Positions 1 through 8,581 of a DNA stretch of 64,000 nt are shown here, in pieces; within the stretch, counting starts at the first letter, position 1, and each line of letters opens with the position of its first letter. The stretch spans positions 1-64,000 of the forward strand of contig JBBILR010000008.1 in the NCBI GenBank assembly GCA_037444825.1, given 5' to 3'. Under the pieces are notes generated by a model. It was not told where the DNA came from and ran no database searches. It saw only the letters and a program-made list of their open reading frames with translations. Source of the stretch: JBFLVU01 sp037444825. Its GTDB lineage: Bacteria; Acidobacteriota; UBA4820; DSQY01. The translations under genes were made by a program, and so were the position numbers.

Positions 1-262
1 GGCGTGGGAGGCGCTCCGCCGGTTCCGCGCCTGGGCTACGGCATTGCCTCGCTTCCCTACAGCGTCCCGCGCCCTGGTCCCTCCATTGTGTTGGAGAGGG
101 GCGAAGGGGCCTGGCAAGTATCTTCGAAGAGGGAATGCGTCCGCCTTTCCGCCGTGGTTTCTGTCTTTACGATCCCGTCCCGGCCAAGCCGGCGCCCGGT
201 TCCCCGGAGGGGCCCGCGGAGGGAGGAGGTTTCTTCCCGTCTGGCGGTCCGATTTTGGCAGG

Positions 263-348
263 CCATTCCCCCCGGCTGTGGGAAACTCTCTTCCAAAGAC
301 GACCAGGGGAGCGTGGAGCCGGCGTGGCCCGGTCCGAACCGGGAATGG
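263..348 (+). ncRNA. Possible structured RNA (three-helix fold)
   Basis: CCATTC at 263-268 pairs with GAATGG at 343-348 as a closing stem. CCGGCT at 272-277 pairs with AGCCGG at 317-322. CCCGGT at 328-333 pairs with ACCGGG at 338-343 around a CCGA loop, competing with the closing stem only at base 343. The arrangement resembles a three-way junction. It matches no riboswitch or small RNA that I can name, so this is a structural observation only. It lies about 160 bases upstream of the radical SAM gene. Confidence 0.25.
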
Positions 349-391
349 GGGAGAGGGCCTTCCGTGTTACCCTGAGGCGGCTGAGGACCGT

Positions 392-419
392 CTTCCCAGG
401 CGGCATGCCGCCTGGGAAG
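392..419. repeat. Perfect 28-bp palindrome (12-bp stem)
   Basis: The arms CTTCCCAGGCGG and CCGCCTGGGAAG are exact reverse complements around CATG, giving a 12-bp stem. No T-run follows on either strand, so it is not a standard intrinsic terminator. It ends 87 bases before the start codon at 507. It could be a dimeric protein-binding site, a Rho-independent stop lacking a U-tract, or an mRNA-stabilising hairpin. Confidence 0.7.
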
Positions 420-506
420 GTTGGAAGAGGGCCCCATTTTCCGGTGGGGGGGGCATGTTCCGCCCCATCGGGCCGTTTGGAGAGACCGAGCGAACCGGGA
501 GACGCC

Positions 507-1490
507 ATGACCTTGCTGCGCCGACTCAAGACCCGCTACTACGTGCCCGCCCCCGAGGACCCCCTCCCCGTGCGCCTCTGGAAGTCGGCGACGCGGCGGA
601 AGGTCCCCTCCTTCCCGCGGACGGTCCAGATCCAGACGCAGACGGGGTGCAACGGGGCCTGCGTCTTCTGCCCGTACCCCCTCACCGTGGACGGCCAGCC
701 CAAGGGGGCCATGAGCCCGGAGCTCTTCGAGGCCATCGTGGACGAGATCGCCGCCCACGGGGTGCGGCGGGTTTCGCCGTACCTCATGAACGAGCCCTTC
801 CTCGACGGAAAGATCCTGGAGCGGCTGGCCTACCTGAAAAAGAGGCTCCCCGACGCCAGGCTGGTGGTCACCACCAACGGCTCCCGCCTCACACCGGACA
901 AGGTGGAGGGGCTCATCGAGGGAAGGGCCCTGCACGCCCTCTACATCTCCTTTCAAGGGGTGGAGAAGGAGGGCTACGAGGCCACCATGCGGGGCAGCCT
1001 GGTCTTCGAGAAGACGATGGAGAACGTCCTGTACCTCATCGACCGGTGGAAGGCGGCGGGGGGGCGGGACCTCTTCAAGATCGTGGTGACGATGGTGAAG
1101 ACCAACCTCATCGACGCCGAGAAGGCGGTGGCCTTCTGGCGGGAGAAGGGGGTGGAGAGCAAGTGGACGCCCCTGGAGAACCGGGGCGGCAACGTGGCGG
1201 TGGCGGCGGACCTCGCCCCCGAGGGCCGGCCCCTCAAGCGCTTCGCCGACTGCACGCGCCTCTTCAAGCAGGCCTACATCCTTTTCAACGGGGACATGGT
1301 CCTCTGCTGCACCGACTACACCCGCAAGGTGGTCCTGGGGAACGTGGCGGAGTCGTCCATCGAGGCCGTCTGGAACTCCCCCAAGGCCCGCTCCATCCGG
1401 CGGCTCTACGCCGAGGGGTACATGGACCGCATTCCCCTCTGCCGGGACTGCGAGATCTCCTCCACCACCGGGGACGAGGAGTTCGAGTGA
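507..1490 (+). CDS. Radical SAM/SPASM domain protein
   Basis: A 327-residue radical SAM enzyme. The CxxxCxxC motif that holds the SAM-binding [4Fe-4S] cluster is at Cys48, Cys52 and Cys55 (QTGCNGACVFC). A cysteine-rich C-terminal segment (single Cys in DCTRLF, the pair in LCCTDY, then LCRDCEIS) is typical of a SPASM domain holding auxiliary clusters. SPASM enzymes modify peptides or other substrates, but no precursor peptide is visible nearby, so the substrate is unknown. The ATG at 507 was chosen because GGGAG lies just upstream and the residues before it look non-coding. A second radical SAM gene follows 226 bases downstream on the same strand, with no obvious shared pathway. Confidence 0.85.
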   Translation: MTLLRRLKTRYYVPAPEDPLPVRLWKSATRRKVPSFPRTVQIQTQTGCNGACVFCPYPLTVDGQPKGAMSPELFEAIVDEIAAHGVRRVSPYLMNEPFLDGKILERLAYLKKRLPDARLVVTTNGSRLTPDKVEGLIEGRALHALYISFQGVEKEGYEATMRGSLVFEKTMENVLYLIDRWKAAGGRDLFKIVVTMVKTNLIDAEKAVAFWREKGVESKWTPLENRGGNVAVAADLAPEGRPLKRFADCTRLFKQAYILFNGDMVLCCTDYTRKVVLGNVAESSIEAVWNSPKARSIRRLYAEGYMDRIPLCRDCEISSTTGDEEFE

Positions 1491-1716
1491 AGAGTGTTTC
1501 CGGGCCGTGAAGGGAGTGTAACCTGAGCGTGCCAGCAATTCGCGCTCCAGGTACACGACCTTGACGAATCCGCGCCCCATCTTTTCTCAGAATACCTCGG
1601 AAATCAAATAATTAGAGTTTCGGTGCCTCTGTGACCTCTGTTCTCGGGAATGCGGGCAAGGTTCTTGCTTACCATGCCAAGTTCCCCTTCCAGGGGGCGA
1701 GGGGAGAAGGCCCGCC

Positions 1717-2715
1717 ATGCAGATCGTCGGACCCTACGTTTCTCGGAGGCTGGGGCGGGTCCTCGGCATCGAGACCCTTCCCGCCGGCCAATGTACCCTT
1801 TCCTGTCTCCACTGCCTTACGGTGTCTTCGTCGGTCCAACCGCCGTTGCCGCGGGATTTCGGGACCGACCCCGAGGCGGCGGCGGAGGCGGTGGGCCGCC
1901 GTCTCGAGGAGCTGGAATCCCGGGGGAGCACCGTGGACGCCCTGGTCCTCAAGCCCCGGGGTGAAATCACGCTGGACGCCCGGCTGGGGGACCTCCTGAA
2001 GGCCCTCCGGCGCCTCGGCCCCAAGGTGGCCCTCTTCACCAACGGAACCCTCCTGCACCTGCCGGAGGTTTCCCAGGCGGTGCTGGCGGCGGACTGGGTG
2101 AGCCTTCGGGTGGAGACCACCCGTCACGACGCGTGGCTGGCCCTCAACCGGCCCCACCCCGGCGTGGCCCTCCCCGAGGTGGTTCGGGGCCTTTTGGCCT
2201 TTTCCAAGGCCTTTCCGGGGACCCTCGTCACCGAGACGACGCTCGTGAAAGGCTTCAACGACGACACCGACCACCTGGCCGACCTGGCGCGGCTCCTCTC
2301 CCACCTCCGGCCCTTTCGGTCCTATCTCTCGTTCCCGCCCGAGACCGGCCACCCGGAGCTCCAGCCCCCCGATCCCGTGCGCATCCTGGAGTGCTTCGAG
2401 TTCCTCCATTCCCGCCTGCCGGGGGTGCGGCTCCTCCTTCCCGACCTGCCCGGTCCCGAGCCCCCCGTGGGGGCGGGCCAGGAGCGGCTTCTCGGCCTGC
2501 TGGCCTTCCGGCCCTTTTCGGAGAAAGCGCTCCGCCAGCTTCTCGTTCCCACGGGGATTTCCTGGGAGGTGGTGGAGCGGCTGGTGGAGGGGGGACGCGT
2601 CCGTCGGGTTCCCTTCAAGGGGCAGGTGCACTACCTGCGGGCGTCCCTGGGGTGGGGCACCCACAACCGCGCCTTCGGCGGCTGCGCGGACGCGGAACGG
2701 GCGAGGGCCCGCTAA
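1717..2715 (+). CDS. Radical SAM protein (COG0731-like)
   Basis: A 332-residue radical SAM protein with the cluster motif at Cys26, Cys30 and Cys33 (CTLSCLHC). The preceding GPYVSRRLGRVLGIE resembles the 'GPVPSRRLGxSLG' N-terminus of the COG0731 group of Fe-S oxidoreductases, whose roles are mostly undetermined. The middle is a TIM-barrel-like SAM core. The last ~90 residues contain a small helical stretch that may be winged-helix-like. The start ATG has a purine-rich GGGGAGAAGG upstream. The 3' end overlaps the lon gene, encoded on the other strand, by four bases, so there is no room for a terminator between them. Specific reaction unknown. Confidence 0.8.
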   Translation: MQIVGPYVSRRLGRVLGIETLPAGQCTLSCLHCLTVSSSVQPPLPRDFGTDPEAAAEAVGRRLEELESRGSTVDALVLKPRGEITLDARLGDLLKALRRLGPKVALFTNGTLLHLPEVSQAVLAADWVSLRVETTRHDAWLALNRPHPGVALPEVVRGLLAFSKAFPGTLVTETTLVKGFNDDTDHLADLARLLSHLRPFRSYLSFPPETGHPELQPPDPVRILECFEFLHSRLPGVRLLLPDLPGPEPPVGAGQERLLGLLAFRPFSEKALRQLLVPTGISWEVVERLVEGGRVRRVPFKGQVHYLRASLGWGTHNRAFGGCADAERARAR

Positions 2716-5090
2716 GGGGTCTTTTTCCCGCCGGCGCGGCGGGGCGCCTTGGGGGCCTCTTTCAGCGCAAGAGAGAGGGCCTCCGGGATCTCCTTCACCA
2801 GGTGGAAGGTCATCCCCGCCTTGGCCTCGGAGGTGAGTTCCTCCAGGTCCCCCTGGTTCCGCTCCGGGAGGATGACCTCCGAAAGGCCCGCCCGCTTGGC
2901 GGCCAGGACCTTCTCCTTGATGCCGCCCACGGGGAGGACCTTGCCGGAGAGGGTGATCTCACCGGTCATGGCCAGGTCGTCCCGCACGATCCGCCCCGAG
3001 AGGAGGGAGACGAGGGAGGTGGTGAGGGCCACCCCCGCCGAGGGGCCGTCCTTGGGGATGGCCCCCTGGGGCACGTGGACGTGGAGGTCCTGCTTGGAGA
3101 AGCGCTCCTCCGGAATCCCCAGCGCGGCCGCGTGGCTTCGAATCCAGGAGAGGGCGGCCATGGCCGACTCCTTCATGACCTCCCCCAGGTGGCCGGTGAG
3201 GGTGAGCCCCCCGCGGCCCTTCATGGCGGTGGACTCGATGAAGAGGATGTCCCCGCCCACCGGGGTCCAGGCCAGGCCGGTGGCCACCCCCGGCCGGTCG
3301 ATCCGTTCCCGGGTCTCCAGGAAGACCTGCCGGGGCCCCAGAAAGGCCTGGAGATTCTCTGGCTTCACCACCACCGCCCGCTTCCGGCCGCTCACCCGCT
3401 CCTTGGCCACCTTCCGGCAGACGGTGGCCATCTGCCGCTCCAGGTTCCGAACCCCCGCCTCCCGGGTGTACTCGGTGATGATCTTCCGGATGGCGGCGTC
3501 GGTGAAGCGGAGCTGGTTCTTCTTGAGGCCGTGGTTCTGGAGGACGCGGGGCAGGAGGTGGTCCTTGGCGATGTGGAGCTTCTCCTCCTCGGTGTAGCCG
3601 GGGAGGTGGATCACCTCCATCCGGTCCAGAAGGGGCTGGGAGATGGTGTCCAGGATGTTGGCGGTGGCGATGAACATCACCTTGGAGAGGTCGAAGGGGA
3701 CCTCCAGGTAGTGGTCGGAGAAGGAGAAGTTCTGTTCGGGATCCAGGACCTCCAGGAGGGCGGAGGTGGGGTCGCCCCGGAAGTCCATGCCGACCTTGTC
3801 CAGCTCGTCGAGCATGAAGACCGGGTTCTGGGTCCCCGCTTTCCGGATGCCCTGGATGATCCGGCCCGGCAGGGCCCCCACGTAGGTCCTCCGGTGGCCC
3901 CGGATCTCCGCCTCGTCCCGGATGCCCCCCAGGCTCATGCGGACGAACTTCCGGCCCAGGGAGCGGGCCACCGACTTCCCCAGGCTGGTCTTGCCGACGC
4001 CGGGGGGGCCCACCAGGCAGAGGATGGGGCCCTTGAGGTCCTTCTTGAGCTGCTGGACGGCCAGGTACTCCACGATGCGGTCCTTCACCTTCTGGAGGCC
4101 GTAGTGGTCCTCGTCGAGGCACCGCTGGGCCCGCTTCACGTCCAGGCGGTCCCGGGTGCGCCGGCTCCAGGGGAGCTCGATGAGCCAGTCCAGGTAGGTG
4201 CGGGAAACGGTGTACTCGGCGGCGGAGGGGTGCATCATGGCCAGGCGGTCCACCTCCTTCAGGGCCACCTGCTCCACCTCCTTGGGCATCCGGGCCTTGG
4301 CGATGCGGGCCTTCAGCTCCTCCGCCTCCCGGGCCCGGTCGTCCCCCTCGCCCAGCTCCTTCTGGATGGCCTTCATCTGCTCCTTGAGGAAGTAGTCCCG
4401 CTGGGCCTTGTTCATCTTGTCGATGACTTCCGACTGGATCTTGCTGCCCAGCTCCACCACCTGCAGCTCCCGGGCCAGCACCGCCGTGAGCATCCGCAGG
4501 CGCTGGACCACGGAGGTCTCCTCCAGGATGGCCTGCTTCTCCGCCAGGTTGACGTTCAGGTTGAAGGTGATGGTGTCCACCAGGCGGCTGGGGTTGTCGT
4601 ACCGCTGGAGGGCGGCCACCATCTCCTGGGGGATGTTGGGCACGAGGCCGGCCAGCTTCTCGTACTGGGCCAGGATGGTCTTCTGGAGGGCCTCCGTCTC
4701 CAGGGGGTCCCCCTTTTGCTCCTCGAGAAAGGTCACCCGGGCCTCGAAGAAGGGGTCCTGGGAGGTGAACTCCTCCACCCGGACCTTGCCCTGGCCGCTG
4801 ACGATGACCGAAAGGTTGTTGGGGGCGATCCGCTGGAGCCTCAGAATCTTGGCCACCACCCCCACGCGGTAGAGGTCCTCCGCCGTGGGCTCCTCCACCT
4901 CGCCGTCCTTCTGGCTCAAGATCAGGAGGTAGCCGTCGCCCCGGGTGGCCTGCTCCACCGCCTTGAGGGACTTCTCCCGCCCCACGGCCAGGGGGATGAT
5001 CATGTCCGGGAAGAGGAGGGTGTTCCGGAGGGGGAGGACCGGGAAGGTTCCCCCTTCGCGCAGACGGGATTCCAACGTCGTTTCCGCCAT
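2712..5090 (-). CDS. lon: ATP-dependent protease Lon
   Basis: A 792-residue LonA-type protease that degrades misfolded and regulatory proteins in the cytoplasm. The order is as in the family: N-terminal substrate-binding LON domain (about 1-210), a coiled-coil linker, AAA+ ATPase with Walker A GPPGVGKTSLGKS, then the protease domain with the Ser-Lys dyad, Ser684 in KDGPSAGV and Lys725 in GGIKEK. Length is normal. The tail is basic (RRAGGKKTP). The ATG at 5090 is preceded by GGAGCGGAG and by a good sigma-70-like promoter at 5204-5232, giving a leader of about 107 bases. No heat-shock (CIRCE) element was seen. Confidence 0.97.
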   Translation of the reverse strand: MAETTLESRLREGGTFPVLPLRNTLLFPDMIIPLAVGREKSLKAVEQATRGDGYLLILSQKDGEVEEPTAEDLYRVGVVAKILRLQRIAPNNLSVIVSGQGKVRVEEFTSQDPFFEARVTFLEEQKGDPLETEALQKTILAQYEKLAGLVPNIPQEMVAALQRYDNPSRLVDTITFNLNVNLAEKQAILEETSVVQRLRMLTAVLARELQVVELGSKIQSEVIDKMNKAQRDYFLKEQMKAIQKELGEGDDRAREAEELKARIAKARMPKEVEQVALKEVDRLAMMHPSAAEYTVSRTYLDWLIELPWSRRTRDRLDVKRAQRCLDEDHYGLQKVKDRIVEYLAVQQLKKDLKGPILCLVGPPGVGKTSLGKSVARSLGRKFVRMSLGGIRDEAEIRGHRRTYVGALPGRIIQGIRKAGTQNPVFMLDELDKVGMDFRGDPTSALLEVLDPEQNFSFSDHYLEVPFDLSKVMFIATANILDTISQPLLDRMEVIHLPGYTEEEKLHIAKDHLLPRVLQNHGLKKNQLRFTDAAIRKIITEYTREAGVRNLERQMATVCRKVAKERVSGRKRAVVVKPENLQAFLGPRQVFLETRERIDRPGVATGLAWTPVGGDILFIESTAMKGRGGLTLTGHLGEVMKESAMAALSWIRSHAAALGIPEERFSKQDLHVHVPQGAIPKDGPSAGVALTTSLVSLLSGRIVRDDLAMTGEITLSGKVLPVGGIKEKVLAAKRAGLSEVILPERNQGDLEELTSEAKAGMTFHLVKEIPEALSLALKEAPKAPRRAGGKKTP

Positions 5091-5203
5091 CGGTGGTCTC
5101 CGCTCCGGCGGGCCTTCCCGCCGGGGACAGGGGCACGGGGGTCTGCGGCGGCCCTCTTCCGTCCCGGGGTTTCGGCTTCCTTGGCGCCGCGTCCCTTCGT
5201 TTC

Positions 5204-5232
5204 AGGATACCGAAAGGGCGCGCGGAAGACAA
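5204..5232 (-). promoter_or_regulatory. Promoter of lon
   Basis: On the minus strand TTGTCT (5232-5227) and TATCCT (5209-5204) are separated by exactly 17 bases, close to the sigma-70 consensus. Predicted transcription start is near 5197. Confidence 0.6.
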
Positions 5233-5287
5233 CCGCCCCCGCGGGGGGCCGAGAGAGCTTCCGGGAAGGGGGGAAGAGGCGGGTCCC

Positions 5288-5899
5288 TCAGGGGCTTTTT
5301 TGGGGGGCCATCTCCAGGTCGATGGAGACCTCCACCGTGTCCCCGAGGACCGTCCCGCCCTGGTCCAGGGCCTTGTTCCAGACGATGCCGTAGTCCTTCC
5401 GGTCCAGGCGCGTTTCCAGGGAGAAGGCGAACTTCTCGTTGCCCCACGCGTCCTTCATGGAGCCGAGGAAGTGGACGGGGAGGACGATCCGCCGGGTGAC
5501 GCCGTGGAGGGTGAAGTCCCCTTCCACGTCGTAGAGGTTGCCGCCCTTGGGCCGTATGGCCGTGCTGCGGAAGGTGATCTCGGGGTACTTCTCCGCGTCG
5601 AAGAAGTCGGGGGACCTCAGGTGCTTGTCGCGGTCCGGGATGGCCGTGTCCACGGAGGCGGCCCGGATGGTGAAGGAGACTTGGGCGGCTTCGGGCTTGG
5701 CGGGGTCCCCGGTGAGGGTTCCCTCGAAGGCCGTGAAGCGCCCCTCCACCCGGCTGAGGAGGTGCCGGATCCGGAAGGAGACGGAGGAGTGGGCGCCGTC
5801 CACCACCAGGGTGCGCACGGGGGAGGGCTCGGCCGCCGCGGCGGGGGCGGCGGCGAGGGTCAGGGCCAGGAGAAACGCGGGCAGTTTCGGGTTCATCAT
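5288..5899 (-). CDS. YceI family periplasmic lipid-binding-like protein
   Basis: A 203-residue YceI-like protein. It begins with a signal peptide (MMNPKLPAFLLALTLAAAPA, cut near AAA-AEP). The mature part has the YceI pattern: DGAHSSVSFRIRHL near the start, DFFDAEKYPEITFRS in the middle, GDFTLHGVTRRIVLPV, and a closing strand with DTVEVSIDLEM. YceI proteins form a lipocalin-like barrel that binds isoprenoid chains, often in stress or electron-transport contexts. ATGATG at 5899-5894 gives two possible starts, with GGAG just upstream. It is divergent from the antiporter gene at 6026. Confidence 0.9.
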   Translation of the reverse strand: MMNPKLPAFLLALTLAAAPAAAAEPSPVRTLVVDGAHSSVSFRIRHLLSRVEGRFTAFEGTLTGDPAKPEAAQVSFTIRAASVDTAIPDRDKHLRSPDFFDAEKYPEITFRSTAIRPKGGNLYDVEGDFTLHGVTRRIVLPVHFLGSMKDAWGNEKFAFSLETRLDRKDYGIVWNKALDQGGTVLGDTVEVSIDLEMAPQKSP

Positions 5900-6025
5900 C
5901 GACTCCATTCCGCGCCGGGAAGCGGCGCCGTGTCCTGGACTAACAACGTCGCCGAGGGGGCTCTTCCCGAGGGACCTCCCCTTGCGGGAGGTTTCCATTC
6001 CTGGTATGGGGGAGGGGGAGGCGCC

Positions 6026-7117
6026 ATGGCCCGGAAGTGGACCCCTTCGCTCTCTTGGCTTCTCGTGTTCGTTCCGGCGGCCCTTCTCCTCCACCGTCTC
6101 GTCCCGGACCGGCCCACGCTGGCCTTCGCCGCCGCCGGCCTGGCCATCGTCCCCTTGGCGGGGCTCATGGGAAAGGCCACGGAATACCTCGCCGACCGGG
6201 CGGGCGAGGGGGTGGGGGGCCTCTTGAACGCCACCTTCGGAAACGCCGCCGAGATGATCATCGCCCTGGTGGCGCTGGGAAAGGGCCTGCACGGGATGGT
6301 GAAGGCCTCCCTCACGGGCTCCATCCTCGGAAACATCCTTCTGGTCCTGGGGGCGGCCTTCGCCGCCGGGGGCTGGCGCCGGGAATGCCAGCGCTTCCAC
6401 GCCTCCGCCGCCCGGAGCCAGTCCACCATGCTTCTCCTGGCCGCCGTGGCGCTGGTGGTGCCGGCGGCCTACCACCACCTGGGGGGCCGCGAGGCGCTCC
6501 TCCACGAGGTGGGGCTCAGCCTGGAGATCGCCCTTATCCTGCTGGCCACCTACGGGGCGGGCCTGGTCTTTTCCCTGAAGACGCACCGCCACTACTTCTC
6601 CGGCTCCGCCTCGCCGAAGGCCAAAGGGCACGCGGGGGAGGCCGCCTGGGGAACGGGGAAGTCCCTGGCGGTGCTGGCCGTCTCCACGGCCTTCGTGGCC
6701 CTGCTCAGCGAAGTCCTGGTGGCGTCGGTGGAGGGGGCGGCGCGGGCGCTGGGCATGACGGAGGTCTTCGTGGGGGTGATCGTGGTGGCGGTCATCGGCA
6801 ACGCCGCCGAGCACAGCACCGCCGTCCTGGCCGCCCTCAGGGACCGGATGGACCTCGCCGTGGGCATCGCCGTGGGCTCCAGCATCCAGGTGGCCCTCTT
6901 CGTGGCGCCGGTGCTGGTGCTGGCCAGCTTCCTCCTGGGGCCCCGCCCCATGGACCTCGTCTTCACCCTGCCGGAGGTGCTGGCGGTGGTCCTCACCGTG
7001 CTGGTGGGGGAGCAGGTCACCTCCGACGGCGAATCCAACTGGCTGGAGGGGGTCCAGCTCCTGTCGGTCTACGCCATCCTGGCCGTGGTCTTCTACCTGT
7101 TGCCCCAGTCTCCCTGA
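6026..7117 (+). CDS. Calcium/proton antiporter (CaCA family, CAX type)
   Basis: A 363-residue inner-membrane antiporter. Two copies of the cation-binding alpha-repeat are clear: GNAAEMIIAL in the first half and GNAAEHSTAV in the second, each with the Glu that binds Ca2+. About eleven hydrophobic helices can be counted, and the charged loop before the second half (SASPKAKGHAGEA) fits the inter-repeat linker. CAX proteins exchange cytoplasmic Ca2+ for H+. GGAGGGGG precedes the ATG at 6026. The next gene, a small lipoprotein, begins 11 bases after the stop and is probably co-transcribed. Confidence 0.92.
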   Translation: MARKWTPSLSWLLVFVPAALLLHRLVPDRPTLAFAAAGLAIVPLAGLMGKATEYLADRAGEGVGGLLNATFGNAAEMIIALVALGKGLHGMVKASLTGSILGNILLVLGAAFAAGGWRRECQRFHASAARSQSTMLLLAAVALVVPAAYHHLGGREALLHEVGLSLEIALILLATYGAGLVFSLKTHRHYFSGSASPKAKGHAGEAAWGTGKSLAVLAVSTAFVALLSEVLVASVEGAARALGMTEVFVGVIVVAVIGNAAEHSTAVLAALRDRMDLAVGIAVGSSIQVALFVAPVLVLASFLLGPRPMDLVFTLPEVLAVVLTVLVGEQVTSDGESNWLEGVQLLSVYAILAVVFYLLPQSP

Positions 7118-7127
7118 AGGAGTGCCC

Positions 7128-7346
7128 ATGACCCGCAAGAGGACCTTCGCCTTCTTCCTTCCCCTCCTCGCTTTGGCCGCCCTCCTGGCCTGCGCCGAGA
7201 AGAACGGCCCCATGGAGCGCGCCGGCCGGGCCCTGGACAAGGCCGGGAGCAAAACCGTGAAGGCCGTGGGAAAGGGCCTGGAGAAGACCGGCGAGGCCCT
7301 GGAGCACGGCGGGGAGAAGCTGCAGGAAAAGGCCGAAGGAAAGTAG
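7128..7346 (+). CDS. Small entericidin-like lipoprotein
   Basis: A 72-residue peptide with a basic N-terminus (MTRKRTF), a hydrophobic segment and a lipobox ending LLAC, so the mature lipoprotein would start at Cys and be only about 50 residues. The mature part is a lysine- and glycine-rich amphipathic repeat (GRALDKAG, GKGLEKTG, GEKLQEKA) like entericidin-type peptides, but I cannot assign a toxin or antidote role. GAAGGAG sits five bases before the ATG at 7128 and favours it over the GTG at 7122. It follows the antiporter closely. Confidence 0.75.
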   Translation: MTRKRTFAFFLPLLALAALLACAEKNGPMERAGRALDKAGSKTVKAVGKGLEKTGEALEHGGEKLQEKAEGK

Positions 7347-7352
7347 CGCCCG

Positions 7353-8468
7353 TCACCAGCCCCGGGCGGGGAACCACTCCGCCTCCACCTCGCCGCCCCG
7401 CACCGCGTAGTAGCGCGCGAAACAGGCGGCGGCGAGGCAGGCGTGGTTGGGGACGATGCGGACCAGGTCCCCGGGCGCCAGGCGGGCGGCGGCCTCCCCG
7501 CCGAGGACGCCGTGCTCCTGGGTGAGGGATTGCACCTTCACCCCTTCGACGGGGGTCCCCTCCAGGTCCAGGACCACCCCGAAGCCGCAGCGGGGGTCCA
7601 CGTGGACGGGGCCGGGGTCCCGGGAGAGGGCCAGGGAGCCGGCGTTGACCACGGCCGTTGCTCGCCCGGGGTAGACCCCCGTCACCTCGGCGAGGACGGT
7701 GAAGGCCGCCCGCCCGATCTGAGCCGCCCCCACCGCCGCCTGGAAGGCGTCGAAGAAGACGTAGTTGCCGGGGCGGACCTCCGTGACGCCGCGGTAGTGG
7801 TCGGCGGCGGCGAAGGCGGGGGTGCTCCCCACGCTCACCTCCACGGGGCCCGCTCCCCGCGCCTCGAGGTCCCGGGCGAAGGAGACGGCGGTGTCCCGCT
7901 CGAAGCGGGCCACCTCCCTCGCCTCGTGGGGATTCTTCGCCCCGTAGGCCTGCCCGGCGTGGGTGAGGATACCGCGCAGACGAAGGTTCCGGCTGCCCGA
8001 AAGGCGAAGGCCCAAGGCGAGGCTCTCGGGACGGCGGGGGTCCACCCCGGCCCGGTGAAAGCCCGCGTCCACCTTGAGGTGGACGGCGGGGGAGAGGCCT
8101 TCCCGCCCGGCCGCCGCGTGGAGCCGCGCGGCGGTCTCCTCCTGGTCCACCAGAAAGGCCGCCCCCGGGGCCTCGCGGAGGAGGGCCAGGGCCTCGCCCG
8201 TCCGGCGCGGCGGAAGGGGGACGGCCAGCAGGAGGTCCTCGAAGCCCCTGCGGGCGAAGGCCCAGGCCTCGGCGAAGGTGGACACGGTGACGGGGCCGGG
8301 GCGGCCCCCGCACTGGAGAAGGCCGATCTCCGGGCACTTGTGGGTCTTCACGTGGGGGCGGAGGCGGACGGAGAGGCGTTCCGCCCGGTCCAGCGCCCAG
8401 CGGGCGTTGGCCGCGAGGCGGTCCAGGTCCACGAGGGCGGCGGGGGTGGGGAGTTCCTCGACGCGCAT
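7353..8468 (-). CDS. D-threonine aldolase / D-serine dehydratase-like PLP enzyme
   Basis: A 371-residue fold-type III PLP enzyme. It opens with TPAALVDLDRLAAN, followed by RPHVKTHKC, whose first Lys is the expected PLP-binding residue of the alanine racemase N-terminal domain. The C-terminal D-serine-dehydratase-like domain keeps the metal-binding pieces QEHGVL and VPNHACLAA. Family members cleave D-3-hydroxy amino acids (D-threonine to glycine and acetaldehyde) or dehydrate D-serine; the sequence alone does not say which. It converges tightly (6 bases) on the small lipoprotein gene. Confidence 0.85.
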   Translation of the reverse strand: MRVEELPTPAALVDLDRLAANARWALDRAERLSVRLRPHVKTHKCPEIGLLQCGGRPGPVTVSTFAEAWAFARRGFEDLLLAVPLPPRRTGEALALLREAPGAAFLVDQEETAARLHAAAGREGLSPAVHLKVDAGFHRAGVDPRRPESLALGLRLSGSRNLRLRGILTHAGQAYGAKNPHEAREVARFERDTAVSFARDLEARGAGPVEVSVGSTPAFAAADHYRGVTEVRPGNYVFFDAFQAAVGAAQIGRAAFTVLAEVTGVYPGRATAVVNAGSLALSRDPGPVHVDPRCGFGVVLDLEGTPVEGVKVQSLTQEHGVLGGEAAARLAPGDLVRIVPNHACLAAACFARYYAVRGGEVEAEWFPARGW

Positions 8469-8534
8469 GGCTCAGCGTAGCCCCTCGACGTCCTTCCGGC
8501 AAGAAGGGGGAAGCAGGAGATGGCGGAAACCGAA

Positions 8535-8555
8535 GGGCGGGCCTCAGGCCCGCCC
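8535..8555. terminator. Perfect 9-bp GC hairpin, possible terminator
   Basis: GGGCGGGCC and GGCCCGCCC flank a TCA loop, about 27 bases beyond the stop of the minus-strand gene 8582-9193. On that strand it is followed by a short TTCGGTTT stretch, not a full U-tract, so termination is plausible but not certain. Confidence 0.45.
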
Positions 8556-8581
8556 CTGGATTCCGGGCAAGGTGCCCCGCT

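Larger units (their letters stand above)
1..506. other. Non-coding leader region with inverted repeats
   Basis: I recognise no protein in any frame of this stretch. Several frames stay open only because the DNA is GC-rich. It holds three sets of complementary segments between 263 and 348 and a perfect 28-base palindrome at 392-419, so it is better read as a regulatory or RNA-bearing leader of the radical SAM gene starting at 507, or as the tail of a unit beginning before the window. No tRNA or rRNA signature was seen. The first ~130 bases could contain the end of an unseen upstream gene, which I cannot test. Confidence 0.5.

Noticed and set aside
1..130. Possible tRNA-like fold with a GGTTC-type stretch at 21-30
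   Set aside because: No complete T-arm, anticodon arm and acceptor stem could be drawn.
1491..1716. Small gene or terminator in the AT-richer gap between the two radical SAM genes
   Set aside because: Only short frames, no hairpin plus T-run; TTGACG at 1561 has no -10 at proper distance.
2133..5393. A very long open frame (over 1000 codons) on the plus strand opposite lon
   Set aside because: It is an antisense reading of lon and neighbours kept open by high GC. It has no recognisable domain and Lon itself is complete with motifs.
5900..6025. Promoter pair in the divergent region between YceI and the antiporter
   Set aside because: No -35/-10 pair with suitable spacing was convincing on either strand.
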